Part shown: one piece after another, positions 8,818 through 16,687 of the stretch | Numbering within the stretch: position 1 is the first letter of the stretch | Layout of the letters: every line of letters begins with the position of its first letter | DNA from: Marinovum algicola | Lineage (GTDB): Bacteria > Pseudomonadota > Alphaproteobacteria > Rhodobacterales > Rhodobacteraceae | DNA length: 64,000 nt | Direction of reading: 5' to 3' | NCBI RefSeq assembly: GCF_900109145.1 | Contig: NZ_FNYY01000013.1 | Span: forward strand, 79,649 to 143,648 | Program-made: the position numbers and the translations under genes | Notes under the pieces: generated by a model | The model's database searches: none | What the model was told of the DNA's origin: nothing | The model's input: only the letters and a program-made list of their open reading frames with translations

Positions 8818-9888
8818 CTAGCGCTCGGCAACGGCCATGCGGCGTTCAAGGTAAGCGCCGTAGCGGGACAGCGCGAAGACGAAGACGAAGTAGATCAGAC
8901 CGACGAAGGCATAGACCTCGACATGGGCGAAATTCCATTCCGAGTTGCCATAGGCAGCATTGCCCGAGGCGAGGATCTCGAAAAAGCCTATGATGACAAC
9001 CAGCGAGGTTTCCTTGAAGGTGATCACCAGCTGGTTGATCGTCGCGGGCAGCGCATTGCGGAACGCCTGCGGCAGGATGATATGTCCGATCCGGTGCCAG
9101 TAGCCCAGGCCCAGCGCCTGTGCTGCCTCTTCCTGGCCGCCGGGCAGCGACTGGATGCCGCCGCGGATGATCTCGGCCTGGTAGCAGGCAAAGAACAGCG
9201 CGTAGCCCGCGATCACCCGGTGCAGCTTGTCGCCGATCATCCAGCCGGGCAGCACGAAGGGCAGGACGATGGCAAAGGTGAACATGATCGACAGAAGCGG
9301 GAGCGAGCGGATGGCGTCGATGATTACGCCCATTGTGCGCGCGATCCAGGGCAGTTGCGACCGGCGGAGAAGCGCAAAGACGATGGCCAGCGGCATCCCC
9401 AGCAGCGTCACGCTGGCAAAGATGAAGATGGTCAGCGACAGCCCGCCCCAGTTCTGCTCGGACACTTCGGTCAGCCCGAAGACCCCGCCACGCATCAGAA
9501 CGTAGAAGGTCACGAACCCTGCCACCCACAGAGCTGCCAACCGCCGCGCCGTCCAGAACCATGGCGCGCAAGAGGCCCCGCCGGTCAGCACGATCACCGC
9601 GCAGGCCAGGGCGGAACGCCATTGTTCTTCGAACGGGTAGAGCCCGAATAAGATCAGCCGCCAACGCGCATCGATCACGGCCCAGCAGGCGCCCTCGGCT
9701 CCGTGGCCGCAAGCCTCGCGATTCTCGGCGCTCCAGACCGCGTGCAGCACGCCCCAGTCAAAGAGCGACCACAGCACCCAGGCCGCCAGCAGGCCGAAGC
9801 CGAGCGTGACGAGCGTGTCGAGGCGGGTCGAGAAGTAGTCGGTGCGCAGCGCGCGAAGACGGGTCTGTCTTGGCAAGGTCGCGTCCAT
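8818..9888 (-). CDS. aapM: Amino-acid ABC transporter permease (AapM-like)
   Basis: 356 residues. Several N-terminal spans are followed by the HisM-type permease domain; the coupling loop is seen in IIRGGIQSLPGGQEEAAQALG near residue 236, split here as EIIRGGIQSLPGG. Its length fits AapM/BztC rather than short HisM permeases. It lies 3 bases after the sister permease gene, and the two would form the heterodimeric channel. Confidence 0.93.
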   Translation of the reverse strand: MDATLPRQTRLRALRTDYFSTRLDTLVTLGFGLLAAWVLWSLFDWGVLHAVWSAENREACGHGAEGACWAVIDARWRLILFGLYPFEEQWRSALACAVIVLTGGASCAPWFWTARRLAALWVAGFVTFYVLMRGGVFGLTEVSEQNWGGLSLTIFIFASVTLLGMPLAIVFALLRRSQLPWIARTMGVIIDAIRSLPLLSIMFTFAIVLPFVLPGWMIGDKLHRVIAGYALFFACYQAEIIRGGIQSLPGGQEEAAQALGLGYWHRIGHIILPQAFRNALPATINQLVITFKETSLVVIIGFFEILASGNAAYGNSEWNFAHVEVYAFVGLIYFVFVFALSRYGAYLERRMAVAER

Positions 9889-9891
9889 CGC

Positions 9892-11061
9892 TCAGGTCCT
9901 CAGCTGCGTGCCCTTGAGCTTGATCGCGTCGTTCACGCGATTGAGCACCCAGGCCATGGAATAGTTGATGACAAGAAACCCGCCCATCAGGATGGCAATC
10001 AGTTCAAGCGTCTGGCCCGACTGGTTGATCGAGGTCGAGATCACCATGAAGAAATCCACGAAGCCCACGGCGATGCCGATGGTTGTGGATTTGAACAGCC
10101 AGACGTACTGGTTGATCAGCATCGGCATGACAGCACGGATCGCCAGTGGCAGACGGATGCGGGTGAAGGTCTGCCAGGTGCTCAGGCCCAGCGCGTGGCC
10201 GGCCTCACTCTGGCCCTTGCCCACGGCGTTGAAGCCCGCGCGCACGATCTCGCCGATATAGGCACCGCCATAGACCGAGATGGCGATGATGCAGGTCAGA
10301 AGCTCGGGCGAGACGCGGATGCCTCCGCGGAAGTTCAGGCCCTTGAGGGTGGGTATGCTCAAAAGCGGCGTTTCGGGGATGCGGCCGGCCCACAAAAGGG
10401 CCACGGCCAGCGCCGCCCAGCCCAGCCAGAGGCCGCGAGACCACGCCTTCTTGATGTGCGGCGCCATCCGGGCAAAGCGCCGCGCCGACCGGAGCCAGAG
10501 CCAGAGACCAACAGTGACCGCCAGCGCTATCGCCGCGAGAAAGACCGAAAAGCCTGTGACATTCAGGCCAGGCAGGTAGGCGCCGCGTCCGTTGAGAAAC
10601 GCCACCCCACCAAACTCCAGCGCATCGCGAGGCCGGGGCAGCGTGGTCAGCACCGCGTACCAGAAGAAGGCCTGCAAGAGCAATGGCAGGTTGCGGAAGA
10701 TCTCGACATAGACAGTCCCAATCAGCTCGGCCATCTTGTTGCCCGACACCCGCATGATGCCGATGCCGATGCCGATCACGGTCGCCAGCGTCAAAGAAAT
10801 CGCGCCGAGAAACAGTGAGTTCAGCAGCCCGACGAGGATCACCCGGGCGTAGGTGTCGTTGGTGTCGAATGGGATCAGTGAAAAGCTGACGCCCCAGCCC
10901 GTGGCGCGCTCCAGGAAGCCGAAGCCCGAAGTCATGCCCTGCGCGTCCAGATTGGTCTTTGCGGTCAGCGCGAAGGTGACCACCAGCAAGATCAGCACGC
11001 CGATGAAGCCCACCTGAGACGCGGTATCGCGAAAGGATTTCTGTCTGAGAAGCGAGATCAT
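9892..11061 (-). CDS. aapQ: Amino-acid ABC transporter permease (AapQ-like)
   Basis: 389 residues with the long N-terminal extension typical of AapQ/BztB and a C-terminal HisM-type permease domain (YIGEIVRAGFNAVGKGQSEA near residue 267 marks the ATPase-coupling loop). About eight hydrophobic segments. First permease gene of the operon, separated from the binding-protein gene by a 67-bp gap that contains a strong hairpin. Confidence 0.93.
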   Translation of the reverse strand: MISLLRQKSFRDTASQVGFIGVLILLVVTFALTAKTNLDAQGMTSGFGFLERATGWGVSFSLIPFDTNDTYARVILVGLLNSLFLGAISLTLATVIGIGIGIMRVSGNKMAELIGTVYVEIFRNLPLLLQAFFWYAVLTTLPRPRDALEFGGVAFLNGRGAYLPGLNVTGFSVFLAAIALAVTVGLWLWLRSARRFARMAPHIKKAWSRGLWLGWAALAVALLWAGRIPETPLLSIPTLKGLNFRGGIRVSPELLTCIIAISVYGGAYIGEIVRAGFNAVGKGQSEAGHALGLSTWQTFTRIRLPLAIRAVMPMLINQYVWLFKSTTIGIAVGFVDFFMVISTSINQSGQTLELIAILMGGFLVINYSMAWVLNRVNDAIKLKGTQLRT

Positions 11062-11095
11062 GGAGAGGCTCCGTTGACGCGGAAGGGTCCGACGC

Positions 11096-11111
11096 CCGGG
11101 CCGAAGCCCGG
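11096..11111 (-). terminator. Intercistronic hairpin (attenuator) after aapJ
   Basis: On the minus strand the sequence reads CCGGGC-TTCG-GCCCGG, a stable 6-bp stem with an extra-stable TTCG tetraloop, extendable past one mismatch. It lies between the binding-protein gene and the permease genes. Such hairpins commonly raise the ratio of binding protein to membrane components by partial termination or mRNA protection (inference). Confidence 0.5.
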
Positions 11112-11128
11112 ACGCCGGCGCGACGGTT

Positions 11129-12142
11129 TCAGTCGACCATCAGCGGGTAGAACAGGCCGCCATTGGTGTAGAGGTTGTTCTTCGCGCGCGGCAACGCATA
11201 GGGCACGCCGATGTTGCGGTCATAGATCTCGGCGTAGTTGCCAACTTCCGTGATCAGGTTGTAGGCCCAGTCATCCGACAGCCCCAGCCGCGAACCATAG
11301 CCCGGCGTCACGCCGAGAAACTTGCCAATCTGTGCCGAGGGCGGGTTGGCCTTGATCTCGTCCACGTTCTCGCTGGTGATGCCGTTCAGCTCGGCGAACC
11401 AGAGCGACGACAACATCCAGTTCATCACGTCCAGCCATTTCGGATCGCCCTCGGGCACGATAATGCCTTCCGGCTCCAGCGCGATCACGTCGGGCAGGAT
11501 CACATGCGCCTCAGGGTTTTCCGAGGTCGCCCGGGCAGCGGCCAGCGGCGGCGCCAGCAGGGTCAACCCATCGCAGCGGCCATTGAAATAGGCGGTTCGC
11601 ACCTCGTCGCCGGATTCGAAGACGATAATCTCGACGTCGATGCCCAGTTTCTCGACATAGGCCGCCAGGAAGCGCTCAGTGGTGGTGCCCGCCGAGACGC
11701 AGATCGAGCCGCCGTCGAGGCCGGCCACGGATTCAACGCCCAGGTCGGCATTGGTCATGACGTGGAAACCGGCCACGAAATAGGGGTTGGAAAAAGCCAG
11801 GTTCAGTTCGGTGTCGCGGCTTTGCGACCAGCCCGAGAGCTTGATGATCACGTCGATATCGCCCGATTGCAGCGCGGGCCAACGTTGTGCCCAAGAGATC
11901 GGTACGATGTCCAGATGGCCCTCGGCCTTGCCGAAGAGCGACGCCGCCAAGCCCCGGCACAGGTCGATGTCGAGACCCTCCCAGTTGCCTTGATCGTCGA
12001 CTTCGGCAAAGCCCAGATAACTGCCGTTGTGACCGCTACAAAGAAGTTTGCCGCGTTCCTGCACAGTCTCCAGCCGGCTCTGCGCCGAGGCCGCCCCCGC
12101 CATCAGGCCCAGCGCCGCGGCTGCTGTCAGAAGAAATTTCAT
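11129..12142 (-). CDS. aapJ: Amino-acid-binding periplasmic protein (AapJ-like)
   Basis: 337 residues from the ATG at 12142, chosen because GGGAG lies 8 bases upstream and the protein then opens with a signal peptide (MKFLLTAAAALGLMAGAASA). The mature part begins with LETVQERGKLLCSGHNGSY, the typical type II amino-acid-binding start, and contains WEGLDIDLCRGLAASLFG. The length fits the general L-amino-acid binding protein AapJ/BztA. Transcribed divergently from a GntR gene across a region with three palindromes. Confidence 0.93.
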   Translation of the reverse strand: MKFLLTAAAALGLMAGAASAQSRLETVQERGKLLCSGHNGSYLGFAEVDDQGNWEGLDIDLCRGLAASLFGKAEGHLDIVPISWAQRWPALQSGDIDVIIKLSGWSQSRDTELNLAFSNPYFVAGFHVMTNADLGVESVAGLDGGSICVSAGTTTERFLAAYVEKLGIDVEIIVFESGDEVRTAYFNGRCDGLTLLAPPLAAARATSENPEAHVILPDVIALEPEGIIVPEGDPKWLDVMNWMLSSLWFAELNGITSENVDEIKANPPSAQIGKFLGVTPGYGSRLGLSDDWAYNLITEVGNYAEIYDRNIGVPYALPRAKNNLYTNGGLFYPLMVD

Positions 12143-12183
12143 TGGAAGGTCTCCCTTTTGGTTGGCTTGGTTGTGCCGACAGT

Positions 12184-12229
12184 TTGTCGACAAGAGTTAA
12201 CCGAAAGCTAGTCGACACGAAGTCGACAT
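12184..12229. promoter_or_regulatory. Triple operator-like palindromes (aapJ/gntR intergenic)
   Basis: Three copies of a GTCGAC-centred palindrome lie in 46 bp: TTGTCGACAA (12184-12193), TAGTCGACAC (12209-12218) and AAGTCGACAT (12220-12229). The first matches the FCD/GntR consensus TNGTNNACNA exactly and the others nearly. They lie between divergent aapJ and the GntR gene, so the regulator at 12318 is the probable ligand (inference). Confidence 0.6.
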
Positions 12230-12317
12230 GTCAATAAACTTGAGTCGGGCCCGTTCCTGACGAGGCCATAATCTTTGTGAATACCGGGCCATCTGCTCAA
12301 AAAATTGGACGAATGCG

Positions 12318-13046
12318 ATGCGAAACGCCGAACCAGACAGCGAACCCAGGATGGCCCGTAAACGCGGAGGCGGCTCCAGGCATGTGCTGGACGCGCTGCG
12401 CGACGAAATTCTAGAACTCAAGCTCGCTCCCGGCACGGCGCTGGACGAGACCGCGCTTGCCGCCCGGTTCGGCATGTCGCGCTCGCCGATCCGTGAGGCG
12501 CTTATCCGGCTCTCGGCGGTCGGGCTGGTGCAGATGCTGCCCAACCGCTCCACTATCGTCGCGCCGCTGGATATCGCCACTCTGCCCCGCTTTGTAGAGG
12601 CAGTGGATTACCTGCAACGCGCCACCGCGCGGCTGGCCGCCCGGCACCGCACCGAAGCTGATATCGCCGTAATGTCGCGGGCGGCCCATGATTACGATGT
12701 GCTCTGCCCCACAGGCCAGGCGCTGGCGCTGTCCGAGGCCAACAAGGTTTTTCACATGTCCATCGCCAACGCCGGCGGCAACCGCTACCTCGCGCAAAGC
12801 TACGAACGGATGCTCGACGAAGGCCGCCGCATCCTGCACTTTCACTTTGCCCATGTGCGAAAGAGCGGCTCCGAATTCCCGCTCAGCCCCGAACATCACC
12901 TGATGGTCTCTGCAATCGCGGCGCAAGACGAGGCCGAGGCCGACCGGCTGGCCCACAACCACACCCGCGTGTTCGAAGACCGGATCGCTGACTTCATGAA
13001 GGTGACATATCTCGAACAACCGGGCCTCGGAGAGGACGGCGCGTGA
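12318..13046 (+). CDS. GntR/FCD family transcriptional regulator
   Basis: 242 residues. A winged helix occupies residues 15-80 (FGMSRSPIREALIRLSAVGLV is the recognition region) and an FCD all-helical ligand domain follows with the metal-type residues of the family (H-rich segments near residues 145 and 195). ATG 12318 is used; an in-frame ATG at 12351 is an alternative start. Divergent from the amino-acid transporter, so it probably senses the imported amino acid or its keto product and represses both directions. The 13047-13301 stretch after it has no convincing gene. Confidence 0.9.
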   Translation: MRNAEPDSEPRMARKRGGGSRHVLDALRDEILELKLAPGTALDETALAARFGMSRSPIREALIRLSAVGLVQMLPNRSTIVAPLDIATLPRFVEAVDYLQRATARLAARHRTEADIAVMSRAAHDYDVLCPTGQALALSEANKVFHMSIANAGGNRYLAQSYERMLDEGRRILHFHFAHVRKSGSEFPLSPEHHLMVSAIAAQDEAEADRLAHNHTRVFEDRIADFMKVTYLEQPGLGEDGA

Positions 13047-13301
13047 GACTGGACGCGCAGTTGACACAGACCGGGCCCCTGTCCAGACGGGCCGTGCGTT
13101 TCGGCGCGCTCGCGCAATGTGCCGAGGCCGCGCAGACGGGTCGAACCAGCGCCACGCCACCGGCCTGGCTGGAAGCGGGGCTCAATTGAGCGGAATTAGA
13201 CGAAGCTGAGGGACCAGGCTTCCAAATTCCGCCTGTGCACGACCGTTTGTTTTGCGTCGGTGCTTCGTTGATATGAGCTGCCGTCAAGATCGTACCGCAC
13301 C

Positions 13302-13577
13302 TCATCGCTTGCTGGCCGGCAGTTTGATGGTGATCTCCGGCAGCGCGGCGCTTTGCATGCCCCATTCCTCGAGGATCACGACTGGGTGGCGATCTTCGAA
13401 AACAAGGGCGTGGTAAAGGACTGTTCCAACTCGCATCCGCACGGCCAGATCTGGGTCGGCGACTCCTTTCCCATCGAGGTCGCGCGCGAGCAATCCGAGG
13501 TGCATGACGGCGGCGATGTCGCGCAGTGTTTCATTGACGTCGAAGACGATTGCAGACACCGGTTTGCGGGTGGGCAT
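13302..13577 (-). CDS. Small ORF with a haloacid-dehalogenase-like N-terminus
   Basis: 91 residues. The first 16 residues (SAIVFDVNETL) match the motif I region of type II haloacid dehalogenases (DxN variant), but the rest (for example VLYHALVFEDRHPVVILEEWGM) does not continue that fold and I do not recognise it. It may be a fusion of gene remnants in a rearranged zone rather than a working gene. Its neighbour at 13630 and the truncated tctB support local scrambling. Confidence 0.35.
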   Translation of the reverse strand: MPTRKPVSAIVFDVNETLRDIAAVMHLGLLARDLDGKGVADPDLAVRMRVGTVLYHALVFEDRHPVVILEEWGMQSAALPEITIKLPASKR

Positions 13578-13629
13578 GGCGTGGTTTCTGTCTTCTCGCC
13601 CTTATCGATCGGTGGGACGCTCGCGGGGC

Positions 13630-13941
13630 TCAGCGGCGCAAAAAACTTTCAAGCCCGGGCTTGATCAGCGTGGTCAGCAACAAGGCCAAAGCCAGCCCGA
13701 CCGGGAAGGCGGTGACGAAGGCAGTGGCCCATGCCTGCCGGAACAGATCGCCATCCGCAAAGCCGACCACGGTGCCCGCCGATATGGCCGCCACAAGAGA
13801 CTGCATGATCACCGACGTGACAAGCCCAAGGGCGATGTTGCGCTTGAGTGGCGCGATCTCGGGAAAGCGCCGTTCGGCCAGTTTGCCCAGAAGCGCCATG
13901 AGTATCATGGCATTCGGCATCAGCACCGCCCAGATGATCAT
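13630..13941 (-). CDS. DUF2798 family membrane protein (possibly truncated)
   Basis: 103 residues. Residues 34-100 (IALGLVTSVIMQSLVAAISA, then a span ending in FPVGLALALLL) show the two-helix DUF2798 pattern with the Trp-x-x-x-Phe-Pro-type second helix. The first 30 residues look like the tail of a preceding repeat, so the true N-terminus may be missing. Its start lies within the 5' end of the truncated tctB on the other strand, which suggests both were cut at the same junction near 13930-13941. Function unknown. Confidence 0.55.
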   Translation of the reverse strand: MIIWAVLMPNAMILMALLGKLAERRFPEIAPLKRNIALGLVTSVIMQSLVAAISAGTVVGFADGDLFRQAWATAFVTAFPVGLALALLLTTLIKPGLESFLRR

Positions 13942-14173
13942 CGCCGCGGTGATCGCGACAATCTATGTGGCGCTGGTTGTGCCCTTGGGTTTCTACACCG
14001 CCTCTTTCCTGCTGATGCTGGCGCTGCCCATGGCGCTGGGCTTCCGCCAGCTGGTCTATGCGCTGATCGTGGCGCTGGTTTTCATGGTGCTGATCTACCT
14101 CGTCTTCTCGGTGCTGTTGGAAAAGCCGCTGCCGCGCGAGGCTCTTTTGTCCCTCTTCGCCGCCGGAGCCTGA
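13930..14173 (+). pseudogene. tctB: tctB fragment (tripartite tricarboxylate transporter, C-terminal half)
   Basis: The segment encodes two membrane helices (VVPLGFYTASFLLMLALPMA and ALIVALVFMVLIYLVFSVLL) ending in EKPLPREALL, which is the C-terminal half of TctB (full length about 150 residues, four spans). The N-terminal two helices are absent because sequence from an unrelated minus-strand gene begins there. It ends one base before tctA, the normal order. No tctC is present, so the transporter has lost two of three parts at this locus. Confidence 0.65.
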
Positions 14174-14174
14174 T

Positions 14175-15671
14175 ATGGAATTCTATACCAACGCGCTTGC
14201 CCACGTCCTGTCCTTCGGGCCGCTGACGGCGATGATCGGCGCCACGCTGCTGGGTGTCTTCATCGGCGCGCTGCCGGGGCTGAACCCGGTGATGGCCATC
14301 GCGCTTCTGCTGCCGCTGACCTATTCGATGGACCCGCTGGTGGCGCTCGCCATGGTGGCGGGCATCTACAACGGATCGATGTATGGCGGCGCGATCCCGG
14401 CGATCCTGCTGCGCATTCCCGGCACGCCCGCCTCGATCGCCACCACCTTCGACGGCTTCCCGATGGCCGACAAGGGCGAAGCCGCCAAGGCCCTGAAGAT
14501 CGCCAGCTGGTCGTCGGCCGTGGGCGGCATCGCCAGCGCCATCGCCCTGATGACCGTCGGACCGCTTCTGGCACGCGTGACGCTGTTCTTCGGTCCTGCC
14601 GAGTACTTTTGGATCGCGATCTTCGGCATGGCCTCGGTCGGCGTCATGGTCGGCTCCGACCCGGTCAAGGGCATCATGGCCGCGGTGCTGGGGCTCTTGA
14701 TCGGCACCTTGGGGATCGACAACCTCTCGGGGCAGGCGCGGTTCACGTTTGGCCAGACCTGGCTTCTGGGCGGGCTCGACCTGATCGTGGTGCTGGTGGG
14801 GCTCTACGCACTACCACCCGTGCTGCAACTGGCCGAAAAGACCGATCTCAAGGGGCTGTCGGCGGCGCAACTCAAGCTGACCAATGTGCCCTTCAAGCCC
14901 GGCGAGGTGCGCGGGCTGATCCCGACCTGGATCCGTGCATCCGGCATCGGCATCGGCGTCGGCATCCTGCCCGGCGCGGGCGGCAATATCGCGGCCTTCC
15001 TCAGTTACAATGCGGCCAAGAATGCCTCGGATGACCCGTCGAGCTTCGGCAAGGGCAATCCGCAGGGCGTGGCGGCGGCGGAATGCGGCAACAATGCCGA
15101 CAATGCCGCCTCGATGATCCCGGCGCTGTCGCTTGGCATCCCCGGCAACGTGGTCGCGGCGCTGGTGCTCAGCGCGCTGACCATCCACGGGCTGCAACCC
15201 GGCCCGCAGCTCTTCCACCAGAATCCGGTCCTGGTGGGCGGCTTCATGATGGAGATGCTGCTCACCTCGGTGTTGATCTTCGCCCTCGGAGGCGCCGTCG
15301 CCACACGCGTCTTCGCCCAGTTCCAGCGCCTGCCCGGCGTGCTCCTGGTGCCTTCGATCCTGATCCTGATGTGTGTGGGCGTCTACGTCATCAATGGCCG
15401 CCCGGTCGACCTCTGGGTGATGCTCGCCGCCGGCCTCGCGGGGTATTTCCTGGAGAAGGTGAACGTGCCGCTGGCACCGATCATCCTCGGGATGATCCTC
15501 GGCCCCATGGCCGAACAGAGCGTCCGCCGCGCCTTGCTGATCAGCCGCGGTGACGCAACAGAACTCTTGACCCGCCCGATTTCCGCGGCGCTGGCTCTTG
15601 CGACGCTTTTGGTGATTGCCTGGCCCATCGCCAAGGCGATGCGCCGTCGTCGCGGCACCAAGGCGGCGTGA
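14175..15671 (+). CDS. tctA: Tripartite tricarboxylate transporter permease TctA
   Basis: 498 residues, about 11-12 membrane spans, full length. The family signature GALPGLNPVMAIALLLPLTY lies near residue 33, and YGGAIPAILLRIPGTP near residue 73; a second Pro/Gly-rich repeat GVGILPGAGGN is near residue 258. TctA is the large channel subunit for citrate-like carboxylates and works with TctB and a periplasmic TctC. Here tctB is broken and tctC missing, so it may be inactive or served by proteins encoded elsewhere. Confidence 0.92.
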   Translation: MEFYTNALAHVLSFGPLTAMIGATLLGVFIGALPGLNPVMAIALLLPLTYSMDPLVALAMVAGIYNGSMYGGAIPAILLRIPGTPASIATTFDGFPMADKGEAAKALKIASWSSAVGGIASAIALMTVGPLLARVTLFFGPAEYFWIAIFGMASVGVMVGSDPVKGIMAAVLGLLIGTLGIDNLSGQARFTFGQTWLLGGLDLIVVLVGLYALPPVLQLAEKTDLKGLSAAQLKLTNVPFKPGEVRGLIPTWIRASGIGIGVGILPGAGGNIAAFLSYNAAKNASDDPSSFGKGNPQGVAAAECGNNADNAASMIPALSLGIPGNVVAALVLSALTIHGLQPGPQLFHQNPVLVGGFMMEMLLTSVLIFALGGAVATRVFAQFQRLPGVLLVPSILILMCVGVYVINGRPVDLWVMLAAGLAGYFLEKVNVPLAPIILGMILGPMAEQSVRRALLISRGDATELLTRPISAALALATLLVIAWPIAKAMRRRRGTKAA

Positions 15672-15877
15672 GCCGGGGATCTTTCTGCTCTGGAATGCGC
15701 GGCCGCTGATTTGTGAGATGAGAAACTCAACGAAATCAACGTCCGCCCGTCGCCGTTCAATCCGATAACCTTTCCCTCAAATCTGAGACAGGGGGCGAAC
15801 CAGCGCCCTGGCATGTCAACGGCGGTGGAAAAATCAGCCACCCGGCGGCGCAAAAGCAGGCAGACGGACTATCGGTT

Positions 15878-16555
15878 TCACTCGATCGCCTGTTGCACGG
15901 AGGGTTCGGTTCTGAGAGCCGCGACGAGATCGTGGAACCGGTCGCCCTGGATCAGAACATGCGCCCGCATCGCCTCTGATGCCGCGCTGTCATCACCATT
16001 TCGGATCGCGCACACCACCGCCTCATGTTCGTTGTAGGAGCGCTTCATCCGATTGCGGACCCGAAGCTGGATGCGGCGATAGGGTTGCAACATGGCGTGC
16101 AGTCGCAGCGCCTCTTGTGCGAGAAAGCTATTGTGCGTGGCGGTGTAAATACAGGCGTGAAAAGCCGAGTTCTCGGCATAGTAATCGTCGTACCGCTCGT
16201 CCTCCGCCATCCGGCGGCATCTTTCATGCAGTGACACCAATTCGGCCAGTTCCTCGTTCGTGATGCGGCGGGCGGCCAGTCTTGCGCAGGTGGACTCGAG
16301 TTCTGCCATCACCTCGAAGCGTTCGGCCAGCTCTTCGACGTTCCATTCCGATACGAATGTGCCGCGCTTTGCGTGAATCCGCACGAGGCCCGAGGCTTCG
16401 AGCTGCTGCAAGGCTTCGCGGATCGGCGTGCGGGAACATCCGAATTCTTCGGCCAGCTGTATCGGATCGAGCTTGGTGCCCGGCACGTATCGGCCGTCAA
16501 CAATCGCGTTTTCAAGAGATTCGCGAATGCGGAGCGTGTTCGACACGTTGCTCAT
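15878..16555 (-). CDS. matR: GntR/FCD regulator of malonate genes (MatR-like)
   Basis: 225 residues from ATG 16555, preceded by GGAGG; the longer upstream reading lacks a ribosome site. The winged helix occupies residues 8-75 (EFGCSRTPIREALQQLEASGLV) and the FCD domain follows, with helix-borne Asp/His positions typical of the family. Divergent from the malonyl-CoA decarboxylase gene across a region with two 13-bp palindromes that resemble the MatR operator, so control of the mat genes by malonate is likely. The 15672-15877 gap between convergent tctA and matR holds no gene. Confidence 0.88.
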   Translation of the reverse strand: MSNVSNTLRIRESLENAIVDGRYVPGTKLDPIQLAEEFGCSRTPIREALQQLEASGLVRIHAKRGTFVSEWNVEELAERFEVMAELESTCARLAARRITNEELAELVSLHERCRRMAEDERYDDYYAENSAFHACIYTATHNSFLAQEALRLHAMLQPYRRIQLRVRNRMKRSYNEHEAVVCAIRNGDDSAASEAMRAHVLIQGDRFHDLVAALRTEPSVQQAIE

Positions 16556-16624
16556 GGATGGGGGCCTCCGTTGTGAACTGGTTTGAAAAATAGAATATCT
16601 TACCTCATGCATCCACAGAAATCT

Positions 16625-16661
16625 TTGTTATATACAACAGAAGCGATTTCGTGTATAACGA
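16625..16661. promoter_or_regulatory. Two MatR-type operator palindromes
   Basis: Two 13-bp inverted repeats of the form TNGT-N5-ACNA: TTGTTATATACAA (16625-16637) and TCGTGTATAACGA (16649-16661), with centres 24 bp apart. The half TCGTGTA equals the complement of TACACGA, which I recall as half of the Rhizobium MatR operator. They lie just upstream of the decarboxylase gene start (16688), where a bound repressor would block transcription. Confidence 0.6.
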
Positions 16662-16687
16662 TGCCATCCACCAAGAGGAGATTCACC

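Noticed and set aside
7993..9651. Long plus-strand open frame (552 codons) over the aminotransferase and amino-acid transporter genes
   Set aside because: It is antisense to aapP and aapM, which have clear motifs and ribosome sites. Its protein is rich in Gly/Arg/His without family motifs, typical of high-GC shadow frames.
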